Shown here: piece by piece, positions 9,112 through 18,624 of the stretch
Layout of the letters: each line of letters begins with the position of its first letter
Position numbering within the stretch: position 1 is the stretch's first letter
Source: Ampelomyces quisqualis
Taxonomy: Eukaryota > Ascomycota > Dothideomycetes > Pleosporales > Phaeosphaeriaceae
Assembly: GCA_018398575.1 (NCBI GenBank)
Contig: JAGTXZ010000010.1
Span: forward strand, 2,943,896-3,007,895
Direction of reading: 5' to 3'
Length of the DNA stretch: 64,000 nt
Program-made: the position numbers and the translations under genes
The notes under the pieces: generated by a model
Databases searched by the model: none
The model's input: only the letters and a program-made list of their open reading frames with translations
Told to the model about the DNA's origin: nothing

Positions 9112-11209
9112 TGCCGGTATGGGTCGCGTCGGAGTTGGGCGTTCACTGTGTTGTTGGTATGCACAACGCTGACAATGAAAAAGCCGTCGACGTCCCAAAT
9201 ATGAGTACTCCATACGAAAATGGCTGAGTGGATTGGTGACGTTCACCAACAGAGTGTGGTTGGGCGTCAGCCGATCGCATTATCTCCGCTCCAATCTGAA
9301 CCGAGTACTCCGTATTGGCGCCGCATTGGCGGAACTCCCTGTTCGGTCCGATGCGTGCCTTTGGTCCTTCAGTCCACCGCCAAGATCGGCGTGGAATGTT
9401 CTCTTACAATCATACATCTTGGCACGTTGCCAGTCTAGTCGTCTCCAGCTGGGTCAACATCTACACCGAAGAGTTAGCTCCACGTCACCCCTTTTTCCTT
9501 TTTCCTTTGATTTTGGTTTCAAAGTCCACCGCTAACCCAGCCAAAATAATGTGAGCCCGACGCCTGTTTGCAAGCATGAGGAGACACCGGATGCAGATGA
9601 AACCACAGGCTCCGATCACCATCAAGATCATCGTTACAAGAGGGTAACGGCCTGGACACGTCAGCACACGGTGCCATGCTTGCCAAAGTGACGCGTATAA
9701 TGTGGTGCATATGGTCTTATACAAGGCCCTGCGATAAGTCGAGCCAGGCTGTAGTAACCATCCAAGCCGATGGCGATAGATCTTTTGACCTGGAAAACGG
9801 TCAGCGATCTCTGGCCGTGGAGATGAGCTCTCGCCATTCAACTTCTCAGGTGAGATTTTCGCGAGCTATGCCACGATCAAAGGTCTTGTCGTGAATGCTC
9901 CGGCCAAATATACATGGACACATCCGTGTCGTAGCTTTGGCATATCACTTGTGTACACGACGACTATTCCAAAGACTGCCAGCATCATACTCGAGGCCAC
10001 AACAATTCTCCTCTCCTAGAAAATATCGCCCCGCTAGACGAAAAGATAAATAGACCATAAGCACCAATAACGAAAGGCGACACACCCCTGAAGAGATGCG
10101 TCGGCGACCTGAAAGCCCACACAGGCGCATGAAGTACCGTAAAGCGCTAACAGGTACACCAGCGAGCACTTTGAACACAGTTGTCAACCGTTTTTTCTAA
10201 TGTGTAAGCGCATCGCGTACTTCTCAATGGTTGATCGCTCCCGCCTGGTTGATGGCATCTTCTTCAGAAGCGCCCGCAACATTTGCCTCCATACGCGCCA
10301 CGGCATGCGCTGCTTCAGACCGGTTCGAGGCTGCCATTTTCATATGTTTTGCAGGATGTTCACACGATACGAGGACATAAAGAAGTGCGCCGCGGATACC
10401 GCAACACATTGGTCAAAGCCCTTATACCATCAGCTCCCATGGGCACGAGGCGGCCCCACTTGAACATAGAACCCCCGGCTCACGCTGTATCATACCACCA
10501 TCGATCGGTCCCTGAAGTCTATATGACTACAATGACTTGACCGCTCGCATGAAGAACATGCGCGGCGCGAGTGGAGGGTGATAGTTGACAAAGACAAGTG
10601 GATGTGTGTCTGGTGTACGAGGCAGTCGAGGATGAGCCTTCATTAACACTTCACAGCGAACGCAAGGTCCATATGCAGGTGCTCGTGCGGTGTGGTGCGG
10701 CTGTGGCAGTAAATACTCGCGGCGCTCTCGGCGCAACGTTTCCCCGAGCCGACAAAGTCTTTTTCTCGCGCCGAGGCCACGAGTTCTCATTCAACCCAAC
10801 TCAGATTTGACGCGTCGCATCCAACTTGGTGGTGAGCGTCCTGGTGCGCAATCATAGGCTAAACAGGCGAGCGTTGTATCACTGGTAAGTCTTTACACTC
10901 ATCCGCCACTCCGCTACATGATGATCAAACAACGATAACTTCCGAGTCAACGACGGTGAAGTCCAAAAAAATTTCAAGCTCAACAGGCTGATTGCGCTTT
11001 GTCCATCGAATGCACTGCATCACACCAGAGGAATATCTGCTGACATTGGAAAGACCCAGGGCCTTGTACAGCAACCGTCCAATCGTCCTCATTCGACCGC
11101 CCAAAGCGAAGTCTAGTAGATAGAAGAGAATCGGCAACCATGATTGATTATTCTACACATCGTTTGTGTCAACTGGAACTGCCATGAGCTTTCATGTCCT
11201 TCGTGACCC
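9112..11209. other. Gene-poor 2.1-kb interval
   Basis: No gene can be supported here. A minus-strand frame at 9485-9841 (118 codons) has one membrane-like stretch (YPLVTMILMVIGACGFICI), and another lies at 9945-10187. Neither resembles a known family or has a convincing start. Around 9300-9440 the sequence shares TACTCCGTA motifs and a ~30-bp segment with the interval near 15,050, so some of this is likely decayed repeat DNA. Confidence 0.45.
9411..9443 (+). repeat. Short dispersed repeat, copy 1
   Basis: The segment CATCTTGGCACGTTGCCAGT and the following ~12 bases match 15050-15080 almost perfectly (CATCTTGGCACGTTGCCGGT). Both copies lie near TACTCCGTA motifs (here at about 9305) in otherwise gene-free DNA. 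This suggests remnants of the same small transposable element. Confidence 0.6.
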
Positions 11210-12345
11210 TCACAAGCCCTTCTTCTGGAAGGATCTGACTGTATCCACGATGGACTGCTCCAGGGTCTTGTACTTAAGACCCAGTATATCTATCGACCGC
11301 TTGTTGTTGTACGTGTACAAGCCCTTGTCTGGCGTACCCTCTGGATAGTCACCACCGGGCGTCAAGTCGGTCGGAAGGTTTTTGAATTCGGGAAAGTTGT
11401 TCTTGACGATCTGGCAGATCTCCTTGTTCGAGAAGTAGCCTGCGGTTACAAAGAAACGCTTGTTGGCAGCCTCCGGTTTCTCGAAAGCCGCAACGTGTGC
11501 CTCTGCGACATCGCGTACATCTACCCAGAGGTGTACTCCGCTTGCTGGAATCTCGTCTTTGAACTTGCCCTGTGCCGCCGACAAAATCCGCTGGTTCGAG
11601 GTGTTCATGTTGTCGAGGCTGTCGAGAGCGTGGACCTGGTAGGCATTAGAGAGTGCGCATGCCGATGGTTTCAGCAATGTCAAACTTACGATGGGTCCAA
11701 ACACCATTGGTGGATTAATGGTGGCGATGCTGAAGTTGGGCTTCTCTCTCTCGACAAAGTCCCATGCAGCCTTCTCGGCAAATGTCTTGCTAGCTCGGTA
11801 TCCCATCATTGGGTTCTCTGTGGCTTCTTCCCAGGTGATTGGGTTCCAGTCATCTTCCGAGTAAGCGTGACCAGGCCAGAAGCCCTTACTGCCATCTACA
11901 ATGGATGCGAATGAAGAGGTGATGACAACGTGCTTGACGGTCGGAGCGCTGTTTTTGATGGACTTCAATACACCAGTCGTACCGATGACAGCTGGGTCAA
12001 TCAGATCCTGCTCGAGTCAGATGCGTCTCTACTGTGCCAGGCGCTCGGCCTTACCTTCTGGACATCAGTGACGTTGAAGTGGAACGGACTGGCCGTGTGC
12101 AGGACAGCCTCGAATGGAGGGTCAGAAATGACAGCCTTCTCGAAAGCGTCGGGCTGTGCAATGTCGGGAACAATAGCAAAGCCCAATTGGCCTTTGTCGA
12201 CATAATCTTGATAGGATGCTTTGATCTTGTCGGCCTTTTGCTGTGTGCGGACTGTCGTAACGACGGAGTGGCCATGTTCGAGGAGGATATCGAGGGTGTG
12301 TGCGGCAATGAAGCCACTGCCCCCAGTGAGAAGAACTCGCGTCAT
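11210..12345 (-). CDS. NAD(P)-dependent reductase, Gre2 / ketoreductase type
   Basis: This is an extended short-chain dehydrogenase of the Gre2 (methylglyoxal/ketone reductase) and dihydroflavonol-reductase-like group. Three exons, 12345-12055, 12007-11690 and 11635-11210, give 344 aa, the usual length. The N-terminus has the Rossmann motif TGGSGFIAAH. VVTTVRTQQKADKI suggests preference for a phosphorylated cofactor, but this is weak. VLHTASPFHF and VVITSSFASI follow, and the catalytic Tyr and Lys are in GYRASKTFAEKAAW. NPPMVFGP and VHLWVDVRDVAEAHVAAFE are typical of the family. Introns are 47 and 54 bp with consensus ends. The substrate is unknown. Confidence 0.93.
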
Positions 12346-12648
12346 TGTTGTGATGGCGCGGTGTTGATGTTCGTGCCGTGCTGAGTGTTCGAGTAGATAA
12401 GGATCCGGTGCAAGTTGGCGTCACAACTGCCCACATGCATGGACGGCCAGACCATACTACGTATTTGTAGGCTTGCTGTCCGACGTAGCGCGGGGTAGCT
12501 CTTTCCCGAGCTTCGGCACTGCGTCTTGTCGCCGCCAAATCACTCCTACTGTCCGTCTCGGCTATCAAATTTCTCGGGCAAATGATAGACATCAAATCCG
12601 TTTTCGCCTTCTACTTACTTCAGTCAGCACCGGCTGTGACCTCATCTG
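12346..12648. other. Reductase upstream region
   Basis: This is the upstream region of the Gre2-like reductase and presumably its promoter. No supported coding frame is seen. Confidence 0.35.
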
Positions 12649-12828
12649 TCAATGCTGGACTTCGGACGCTTGAAGCTTCTGGTCCTTTGCCCGCCCGGTA
12701 CGGGGCTCGATATCTGCGTGTGTTTGTTGGAAGAGCTGTTGATTCGCGGCGTCTGGCGTCTTCTTTTTCTTCTTGCTGAAAGGGTTGTGCAGTTCCAAAA
12801 AGATGCCGCAGCAGAGCCACAGCTTCAT
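12649..12828 (-). CDS. Possible 59-aa small protein
   Basis: A minus-strand frame begins with an ATG preceded by ATCACC, a favourable context, and encodes 59 aa. The N-terminus is hydrophobic and Cys-rich (MKLWLCCGIFLELHNPF). A lysine run (SKKKKKTPDAANQQ) and a polar tail follow. I do not recognise the family with certainty. It is listed because the shape (short hydrophobic start, then basic patch) and the start context look gene-like, but it could be chance. An upstream exon is possible. Confidence 0.3.
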   Translation of the reverse strand: MKLWLCCGIFLELHNPFSKKKKKTPDAANQQLFQQTHADIEPRTGRAKDQKLQASEVQH

Positions 12829-13222
12829 GGTGATCGTGGTACGCGTTTGACACCTCTGTTGGTGTAGTCTCAGTAATCGAATCACGGCACACTCCTTGCG
12901 GCATGCCACCCGTTTCGTTTCAGACCGGAACTCGAAGTTGACGTTGTCGTGGTGTCGTCGCGCGAAACAACATCGATGACGCCGCATCTACGGTCCCGCC
13001 CCCACCGCCTTTCTTGGCTCAAGCTGCAGCCCATTCCGCCCCAACGCCATCACATTGTTCTCTCCAATCCCGTAAGGCTTCAGATGGTTTGCTTTCGCTT
13101 ACCCGAGACCGGCTCCCATACAAGGGTAAAACCCACGGATTGTAAAGGGTCTTTTCACGTCCGATTTAGGTGTAAATGCGGGGCACCGAAGTCAAGATGA
13201 GGGGCAGCTTGTTCAATTAGCC
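12829..13222. other. Intergenic region, nothing supported
   Basis: This interval lies between the possible small protein and the broken MetE-like gene. I see no repeat, RNA gene or credible frame in it. Confidence 0.35.
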
Positions 13223-13941
13223 GTGTCTGCTTCATCGTGCCATCTCTCTTTAATGAACGACAAGAGCTTCCCGCAGGAAGTGTACGCAAATGACAAGGAA
13301 TACTCTGCCGATGTTGCAAAGGCATACCAGGAGGAGTTAACATTCTGCACTCATCAGGCATCAGGAACGTCCAGATTGATGACCCAAATTTGGCATACTT
13401 TTGCTCGGAGGACATGTTGGAGGGCTGGGCCGCCGACGAGATGTTCGTTACGTACGTCCAATTCTACAATAAGTGCTCCGAGCCACCCGCGAATATGCAT
13501 ATCGGCATCCATCTTTGCCGCAGTAATTACGTCGGAAGCCGTCATTTCTCAGAAGGCGCATACGACAACATTGCGAAGAAGCTTCTCCAGGACCTGAATG
13601 TGGACACATACTACCTTGAGTACGACACGCCACGCGCTGGTGGCGTCGAGCCTCTCGCACACCTACCGAAGGACAAGAATGTCGTACTTGATGTGATTAC
13701 ATCGAAATTCTCCAAGCTCGAGGACAAGGACGAGATGATTGCTCGAGTCAATGCGGCGGCTGACTGGATCGCGAAGGGCACTGGTCAGTCTCGTAATGAT
13801 GCCATTAAGCAGAGCTGCGTCAACCCACAGTGTGGATTCGCGTCGCATGCCGAGGGTAACGATCTGGGATACAAAGATATGCGTAAGAAACTGCAACTCG
13901 TGAGGAGTATTGCGGACACCGTCTGGCCAGGTGAGCCATAG
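13223..13941 (+). pseudogene. Truncated, frameshifted MetE-like (cobalamin-independent methionine synthase) gene
   Basis: The frame from about 13390 to the stop at 13941 encodes the C-terminal part of a fungal MetE/UROD-fold protein: DDPNLAYFCSEDMLEGW, HIGIHLCRSNYVGSRHFSEG, VDTYYLEYDTPRAGG, NPQCGFASHAEGND and a terminal VRSIADTVWPGEP. The preceding family segment, EVYANDKEYSADVAKAYQEE, lies in a different frame just upstream. The shift falls near 13335-13342, where there is no room for an intron. The N-terminal half (roughly 150-200 residues) is missing. HLC and CGF retain the zinc-ligand-type residues. The copy looks dead, although a shorter protein from an internal start cannot be excluded. 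Confidence 0.8.
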
Positions 13942-15149
13942 ATGAAGTAAACCGGAGGTTGTATAGAGTAAGTCGAGTTGATGTGATTATGATTGTTCAA
14001 CCTGGATTTGAGCACTTGAGGGCGCCATGGGGTCATCGTATGCAATATTCAACACGACGTTTGGGCGAAGAGAAAGTTACATGTAGGATAGTTGCGATCA
14101 AGATAATTGAAGTTCACCGCACCTCTTTTATATTATTTCATTGACCCTGAAGATGCCGGGGTAAGTGCAGACTCTCCCGGCCAATATGTTTAGTCGCTAG
14201 TACCATGCTTGTCTCACAAACCGGCTCTTTCATCCCACACCATTTAGCAGAGCTGATCCTTTCCAAAGTGTTTGACTGATCGATAATACAGCCAGGGTAC
14301 TGGTCGCGAGAGACAAGAAAACAATGTTCGGAAAGTGCATGTTTGCGTAAAAGGCTGTGATTATCTTCGTAGTTGATCACACTGCAGACATGCTAAATGT
14401 CTATTTCCACTGTTGCAAGGGAGGCGACTACACCGTCAACGTGCCAAGATGTACAATGCGCCCCCCTGAACGGATCGTTAGCGCGACTAGGTGTGCAAAG
14501 TGGCGTGAAAGGGATGTGGAAAATCCAATTGGCAGACTCTTATGTTTCATAATTAGTTGGATCATGATGCAAGCTCGCACACTAAAGCTACAGCGCAACA
14601 CAGCAACGTTCTAAGCTATGCAAACAATTTATTTAGAAGGTGCGTAGGAGTACAGATTCAACTTATGTAGATTGTAAAAAGTTTTTGTATCTTATATACG
14701 TCGCTGTTGTATCTGCTTTTTTGGTAAGGAGCTTACATCCAGCTTCTTATGCAACGTGAGAGGCAGATATACCCTGACAAGGTGTGCACGAGTGCTGTCA
14801 AAGCACTTGTGTTACTGTACACCTGGTCGCGGTGACGATCTGCTTAGGGGAGCGTACGGAGTACTCCGTACTGTAATATTAAATGTTGCTAGTACCCACG
14901 GCCCTCGAACCCCTTAGATCGGAGATCTTGGGCGGGCGGGAGGGGAGGGTTTATTATTGTCTGGGCCTACCCGCCGTGCCGCCCCACAAGCCAAGCGGAG
15001 CTTTACTGTGTAACAGCAACGTCGGCAATAACGTCTCCCGATACTCCGTACATCTTGGCACGTTGCCGGTTTAGTCGTCCCCGCGGAAACGGCCCGCGAT
15101 TTACTCCGTACAACATCTCGTCTCCGCTTCGACTTCAATCTCAATAATC
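13942..15149. other. Gene-free interval with repeat remnants
   Basis: No coding frame is supported over 1.2 kb. From about 14,855 to 15,115 the DNA carries several TACTCCGTA/TACGGAGTA motifs, including a palindromic pair at 14857-14871. It also carries a segment shared with 9411-9443. The last part should contain the promoter of the following gene. Confidence 0.5.
14855..15115. repeat. MITE-like remnant with TACTCCGTA motifs and dispersed repeat copy 2
   Basis: The interval begins with TACGGAGTACTCCGTA and has TACTCCGTA again near 15041 and 15103. It includes the ~30-bp segment at 15050-15080 shared with 9411-9443. It encodes nothing recognisable and sits directly upstream of a gene. These features fit a decayed non-autonomous element, but no clean terminal inverted repeats or target-site duplication were established. 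Confidence 0.5.
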
Positions 15150-16226
15150 ATGCCTCGCGAACAATCCCCCGATGGTTGTCGGCAATCCGCTAAAGCAGGG
15201 GAGCCCTTGTCAAACAGCGACAAGCGTCATGACCGCAAACGTGATCACCGCTCGAGATCACCACGACGCGACAATGACCGCCATCGGCACAAGCGACACC
15301 GCTCGCGTTCATCGCAATCGAAGCCTGTGTCTCTGCCATACAAAGCGAAGCCGCTCTCTAGAAGGCACTATGACGACTACAAGCCTCTCTTCCAATCATA
15401 TCTCGACATACAGAAGCATATTCAGTTGGACGATTTGGATGAAAGAGAAGTGAAGGGACGATGGAAGAGCTTCACCAGCAGATGGTAAGTGACAGACTCT
15501 CCTTTGGCTCCGTACACGTCTGAATAGCTCGTATACTGACGTTACAGGAATCGTGGAGACTTGGCACGCAGCTGGTACGATCCTTCCATGCTGAAGTCTG
15601 CCCAAGAAACCGCGCAATTGTACCAAGCAACGTCGCATAAACGTTCAAAGCGCGCATCCCCCGAGTATCAGCGTCATGGAGATGCCGAAAATCATAGCGA
15701 TGACGACTTCGGCCCTGCTCTGCCGACCGCAATGGATCGACGAAGAAGCCATGGACCTACTGTCCCTCGATTGGATGATCTCACATACCGCAACGAAACA
15801 CGAGATGAGGATCGCGCGCGCGATCGCTCAAATTATACCGATGACCTACGTCACGAGCGCAAAACTGATCGCAAGGCACAAAAGGAACGTCTCGACGAAC
15901 TGGTGCCGCGCGCAGATCCTGGGTCGCGCGAACGTAAGGTAGAGAAGAAGCGCGAAGTCGCGAGCACGCTGCAGTCATTTCGTGACGCAAAGGAGAGTGG
16001 CGATGTCGAGGTTGCCGAAGCTGATTTGATGGGCGACGATGGCATTGACACGTACAAGAGAAAGAAGAAGGAAGACGAGCGCAAGAAGAGCGAGAGAGAG
16101 GTTAGAAGGGAAGAGATCGAGAGAGCTAGGGCGGCCGAGAGAGATGAAAGGCTCGCCCAGAGGAGGGAGAAGGAGGACAAGACAATGGACTTTTTGAAGC
16201 AGATTGCCAAAGAGAGGTTTGGGTGA
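15150..16226 (+). CDS. RS-rich nuclear protein, probable RNA-processing role
   Basis: Two exons, 15150-15484 and 15548-16226 (intron GTAAGT..ACAG, 63 bp), give 337 aa. The N-terminus is rich in Arg-Ser and His-Arg (RDHRSRSPRRDNDRHRHKR). A conserved-looking core follows (LSRRHYDDYKPLFQSYLDIQ, LDEREVKGRWKSFTSRWNRG, ARSWYDPSML). The C-terminal half is a long charged, helix-forming region ending in REKEDKTMDFLKQIAKERFG. Fungal proteins with this core are often named 'RNA helicase HEL117', but I see no helicase motif (no Walker A, no DEAD box) and would not use that name. The RS-like tract suggests spliceosome or mRNP association; this is inference. Confidence 0.85.
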
Positions 16227-16361
16227 ACGGGACACTGGGTGCCGATTTAGACTGTTATGATATCAACGGTTGCTCGCTTCTCTCAAAAATTCCTAGCGCC
16301 TGTGAAATGCTCCAATAACTCCAATAACTCCGTGACCACGTCAATTCCGCCTCTGAGTTGT

Positions 16362-17030
16362 CTATTCGTCGTCTAGTATCGAACTCGCAAGCGGACCAAA
16401 GAATGGGACTTCGTATCTATCCAGCGTCGCCGCTACGTATTAGGTCAGCATGCAGAGCGCGCATGGACCAGCTCGCAACTCACCATCCAGATAAGCCCTC
16501 CAAGTCAGCCACCCAATCCCAGCTACATCTCCAACGACAAGCACCCAAGATATGAAACTTGACCAGCTGAAGATAACATGTATGACGAAGACAAATGCAA
16601 ACAGCAGACTGCTCTGCCATGCATGGAAGCGCACGTAATCGCTTTGGTGCTCCATGACCAAGAGGAACACGCCGCCGGCGGGCGGTAGCAGTAGGTATGC
16701 GAGCATGGCTTCGTAGTCTAGGCGCCAGCCCAGCGACGTAGTGAACATGTCAACGTCCTCGCGCGACCGGCCAAAGCCAGTGGATGTAGTTTGCGGCGCG
16801 GACCATGCTACGCGCTCTATGTCCTCGGGCAAGGGTGAATCGTTGCCAGCGCCAAAGTAGTCGTATTGCTCGTAGGTGCGACTAGGCGGCGATTTAACGT
16901 TCCGTGTGCGGTCCAGTGATGCGCGCGGGGAGTGTATGTGTGGGGAGGAGACGCCCTGTGGTGGTGGTGGTGGAGAGAAGGCGCGTTGAGCCTCGGGTAT
17001 GTCTTGGTAGGGCGCAAAGTTGGCCGCCAT
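16362..17030 (-). CDS. DUF4870 / UPF0132 membrane protein
   Basis: Two exons, 17030-16484 and 16432-16362 (51-bp intron, GTGAGT..CGTAG), give 205 aa. The N-terminal ~100 residues are Pro/Ser-rich and probably cytosolic (FSPPPPPQGVSSPHIHSPRA). The C-terminal part is the small UPF0132/DUF4870 membrane domain: DYEAMLAYLLLPPAGGVFLL, then SDYVRFHAWQSSLLFAFVFV and FISWVLVVGDVAGIGWLTW. The last exon adds the conserved polar tail (LDRYEVPFFGPLASS). Three membrane segments are likely. The biochemical function of the family is unknown. Longer in-frame starts exist upstream, but MAANFAPY fits fungal homologues best as I recall them. Confidence 0.85.
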
Positions 17031-17565
17031 AGCGTCAGGGTCACTGTGGGGTTGGGACTTGTCGTGGTGTCTCGTGGTAGTGACTGCGGCGGCGGCCAGG
17101 GATTGTCTTGGCGGGGATGCGCAGGGCAAGTGCAACCGGGCGGTGCCGCGGTAACGCGTGGGGCAGGGTCCAGGGTCTGGCACGCCGCACGTGGAGATCA
17201 GGACTGCATTCCTTTGCTACCGAACACTAATGCTGCGCAACGTGGGTCAGCTTCTCATCCTGTGTAGCTTGCCGTCCTCGTCACGCGGCAGTTTCTCTCC
17301 AAAAGTGGCGTGAAGACTACGATCTACGGTACACCTCGGCGATACATTTTGTCACATGCTCAACACGTTGAAACTTGAAAGACACACCTTCGCCATGCGT
17401 CGTCCCACATCACTCCACATGCACTGAGTGGAAGAATCAACACGTTGGATACACGTATACAAGTGAAGCTTCCGTGGCAACTCATACCGCTTGCCTGCAT
17501 CCGCGTAATTCGGTGTCACCGTTCAAGCCGTACTTTTCATAAATCGACCTCACAAGGAAACGACC
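17031..17565. promoter_or_regulatory. Divergent promoter region
   Basis: About 535 bp separate the start codons of the DUF4870 gene (minus) and the NRDE gene (plus), so both promoters must lie here. I cannot point to individual factor sites. Confidence 0.4.
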
Positions 17566-18572
17566 ATGTGTATTGCCATTGTAACAACCGCACACCCAGA
17601 CTACCCATTCATTCTCCTGAACAACCGAGATGTAACTTACCTCGCTGCTCCACACCCCCACGTCTGCTAACATGAGTCCAGGAATACCTTCACCGCCCAA
17701 CAGAACCAGCAACATGGTGGCCAGAGCCTGACACCCAGGTGTTAGGAGGCTACGACCTCCACCGGCCGGCTCATGGGACCTGGCTCGGTGTGACTCGACA
17801 AGGCCGTGTCGCTGTTCTGACCAACTACCGGGAAGAGGGCGAAGCCATCATCGAAGGCGCAAGATCTCGTGGGTTGATTCCAAACGCATGGTTGAAGTCG
17901 GATCTCGCTACAAACGAGTCGAGCGAGGCGTTTGCGAAGCGCATGATCGAAGGAGATGGCGTCAAGGGGGTAGGAGGGTTTTCGCTGTGTTACGGACTTA
18001 TTCAAGACGTGGTCAAGCAGAAGGGCGGACTCGCAATTGTCAGTAACCGCACACCCGACGTTGAAAACGTTGTACGGTTATGCGGCCATCACGATGAAAC
18101 CCATGCGCTGAGCAATGCTGCATATGGCGACCGCTCTTGGCCTAAAGTCGTCAACGGAGAAGCCTGGACCAAGGCCGCCATCGAAGAATCCGTGGCTGCC
18201 AATGAGACGCGTGAACAACTCGTCCAACGCCTGCTCACTCTCTTGTCTACCGACACGATGCCCCGGCAAAAGGAGAAGGAGGAGTGGGACATGTACCTCA
18301 ACCAACTGCGGCACAGCATCTTCGTACCGTCGATTGGGCGGGATCACTTGGATGAGCATAAGATGCCAGCTCACGAGATCGGGGATGTCGTCAAGCATAA
18401 AGCAGTGGATGCGACAAGTGGGTGCTATGGAACGCAGAAGAAGATTGTGGTGCTGGTGGATAAAGAGGGGAAAGCGTATTATCTGGAAAGGACATTGTAT
18501 GATGGGGACGCAAAGGCGATGGAGGTGGGGAAGGGGGATAGGCAGTTTGCGTTTCAGATTGAAGGTTGGTAG
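17566..18572 (+). CDS. NRDE-family protein (TANGO2 homologue)
   Basis: Two exons, 17566-17631 and 17682-18572 (50-bp intron, GTAACT..TCCAG with CTAAC branch site), give 318 aa. The start MCIAIVTTAHPDYPFILLNN followed by RDE is diagnostic of the NRDE (DUF833) family, with an N-terminal Cys as in Ntn-type hydrolases. YDLHRPAHGTWLGVTRQGRV and VLTNYREE follow. The C-terminal part ends in YYLERTLYDG and FQIEGW, also typical. The human homologue TANGO2 has been linked to Golgi organisation and to lipid or heme handling, but the enzymatic role is not established. The protein could act in cytosol or mitochondria. Confidence 0.92.
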
Positions 18573-18624
18573 AGCACTCAGCAGATGATGTTCAGGTAGC
18601 GCACGCGCCCTGTCTTGGCGGTGA

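Noticed and set aside
9485..9841. 118-codon minus-strand frame with one hydrophobic segment
   Set aside because: Not recognised, no splice context, and located among repeat remnants; reported only as content of the gap.
6537..12345. A secondary-metabolite cluster formed by the aldo/keto reductase, bZIP factor and Gre2-like reductase
   Set aside because: No polyketide synthase, NRPS, terpene synthase, P450 or transporter lies between or beside them; neighbours are housekeeping genes.
15150..16226. Naming the RS-rich protein an RNA helicase (HEL117)
   Set aside because: No helicase motif is visible; the label seems to be a propagated database name.
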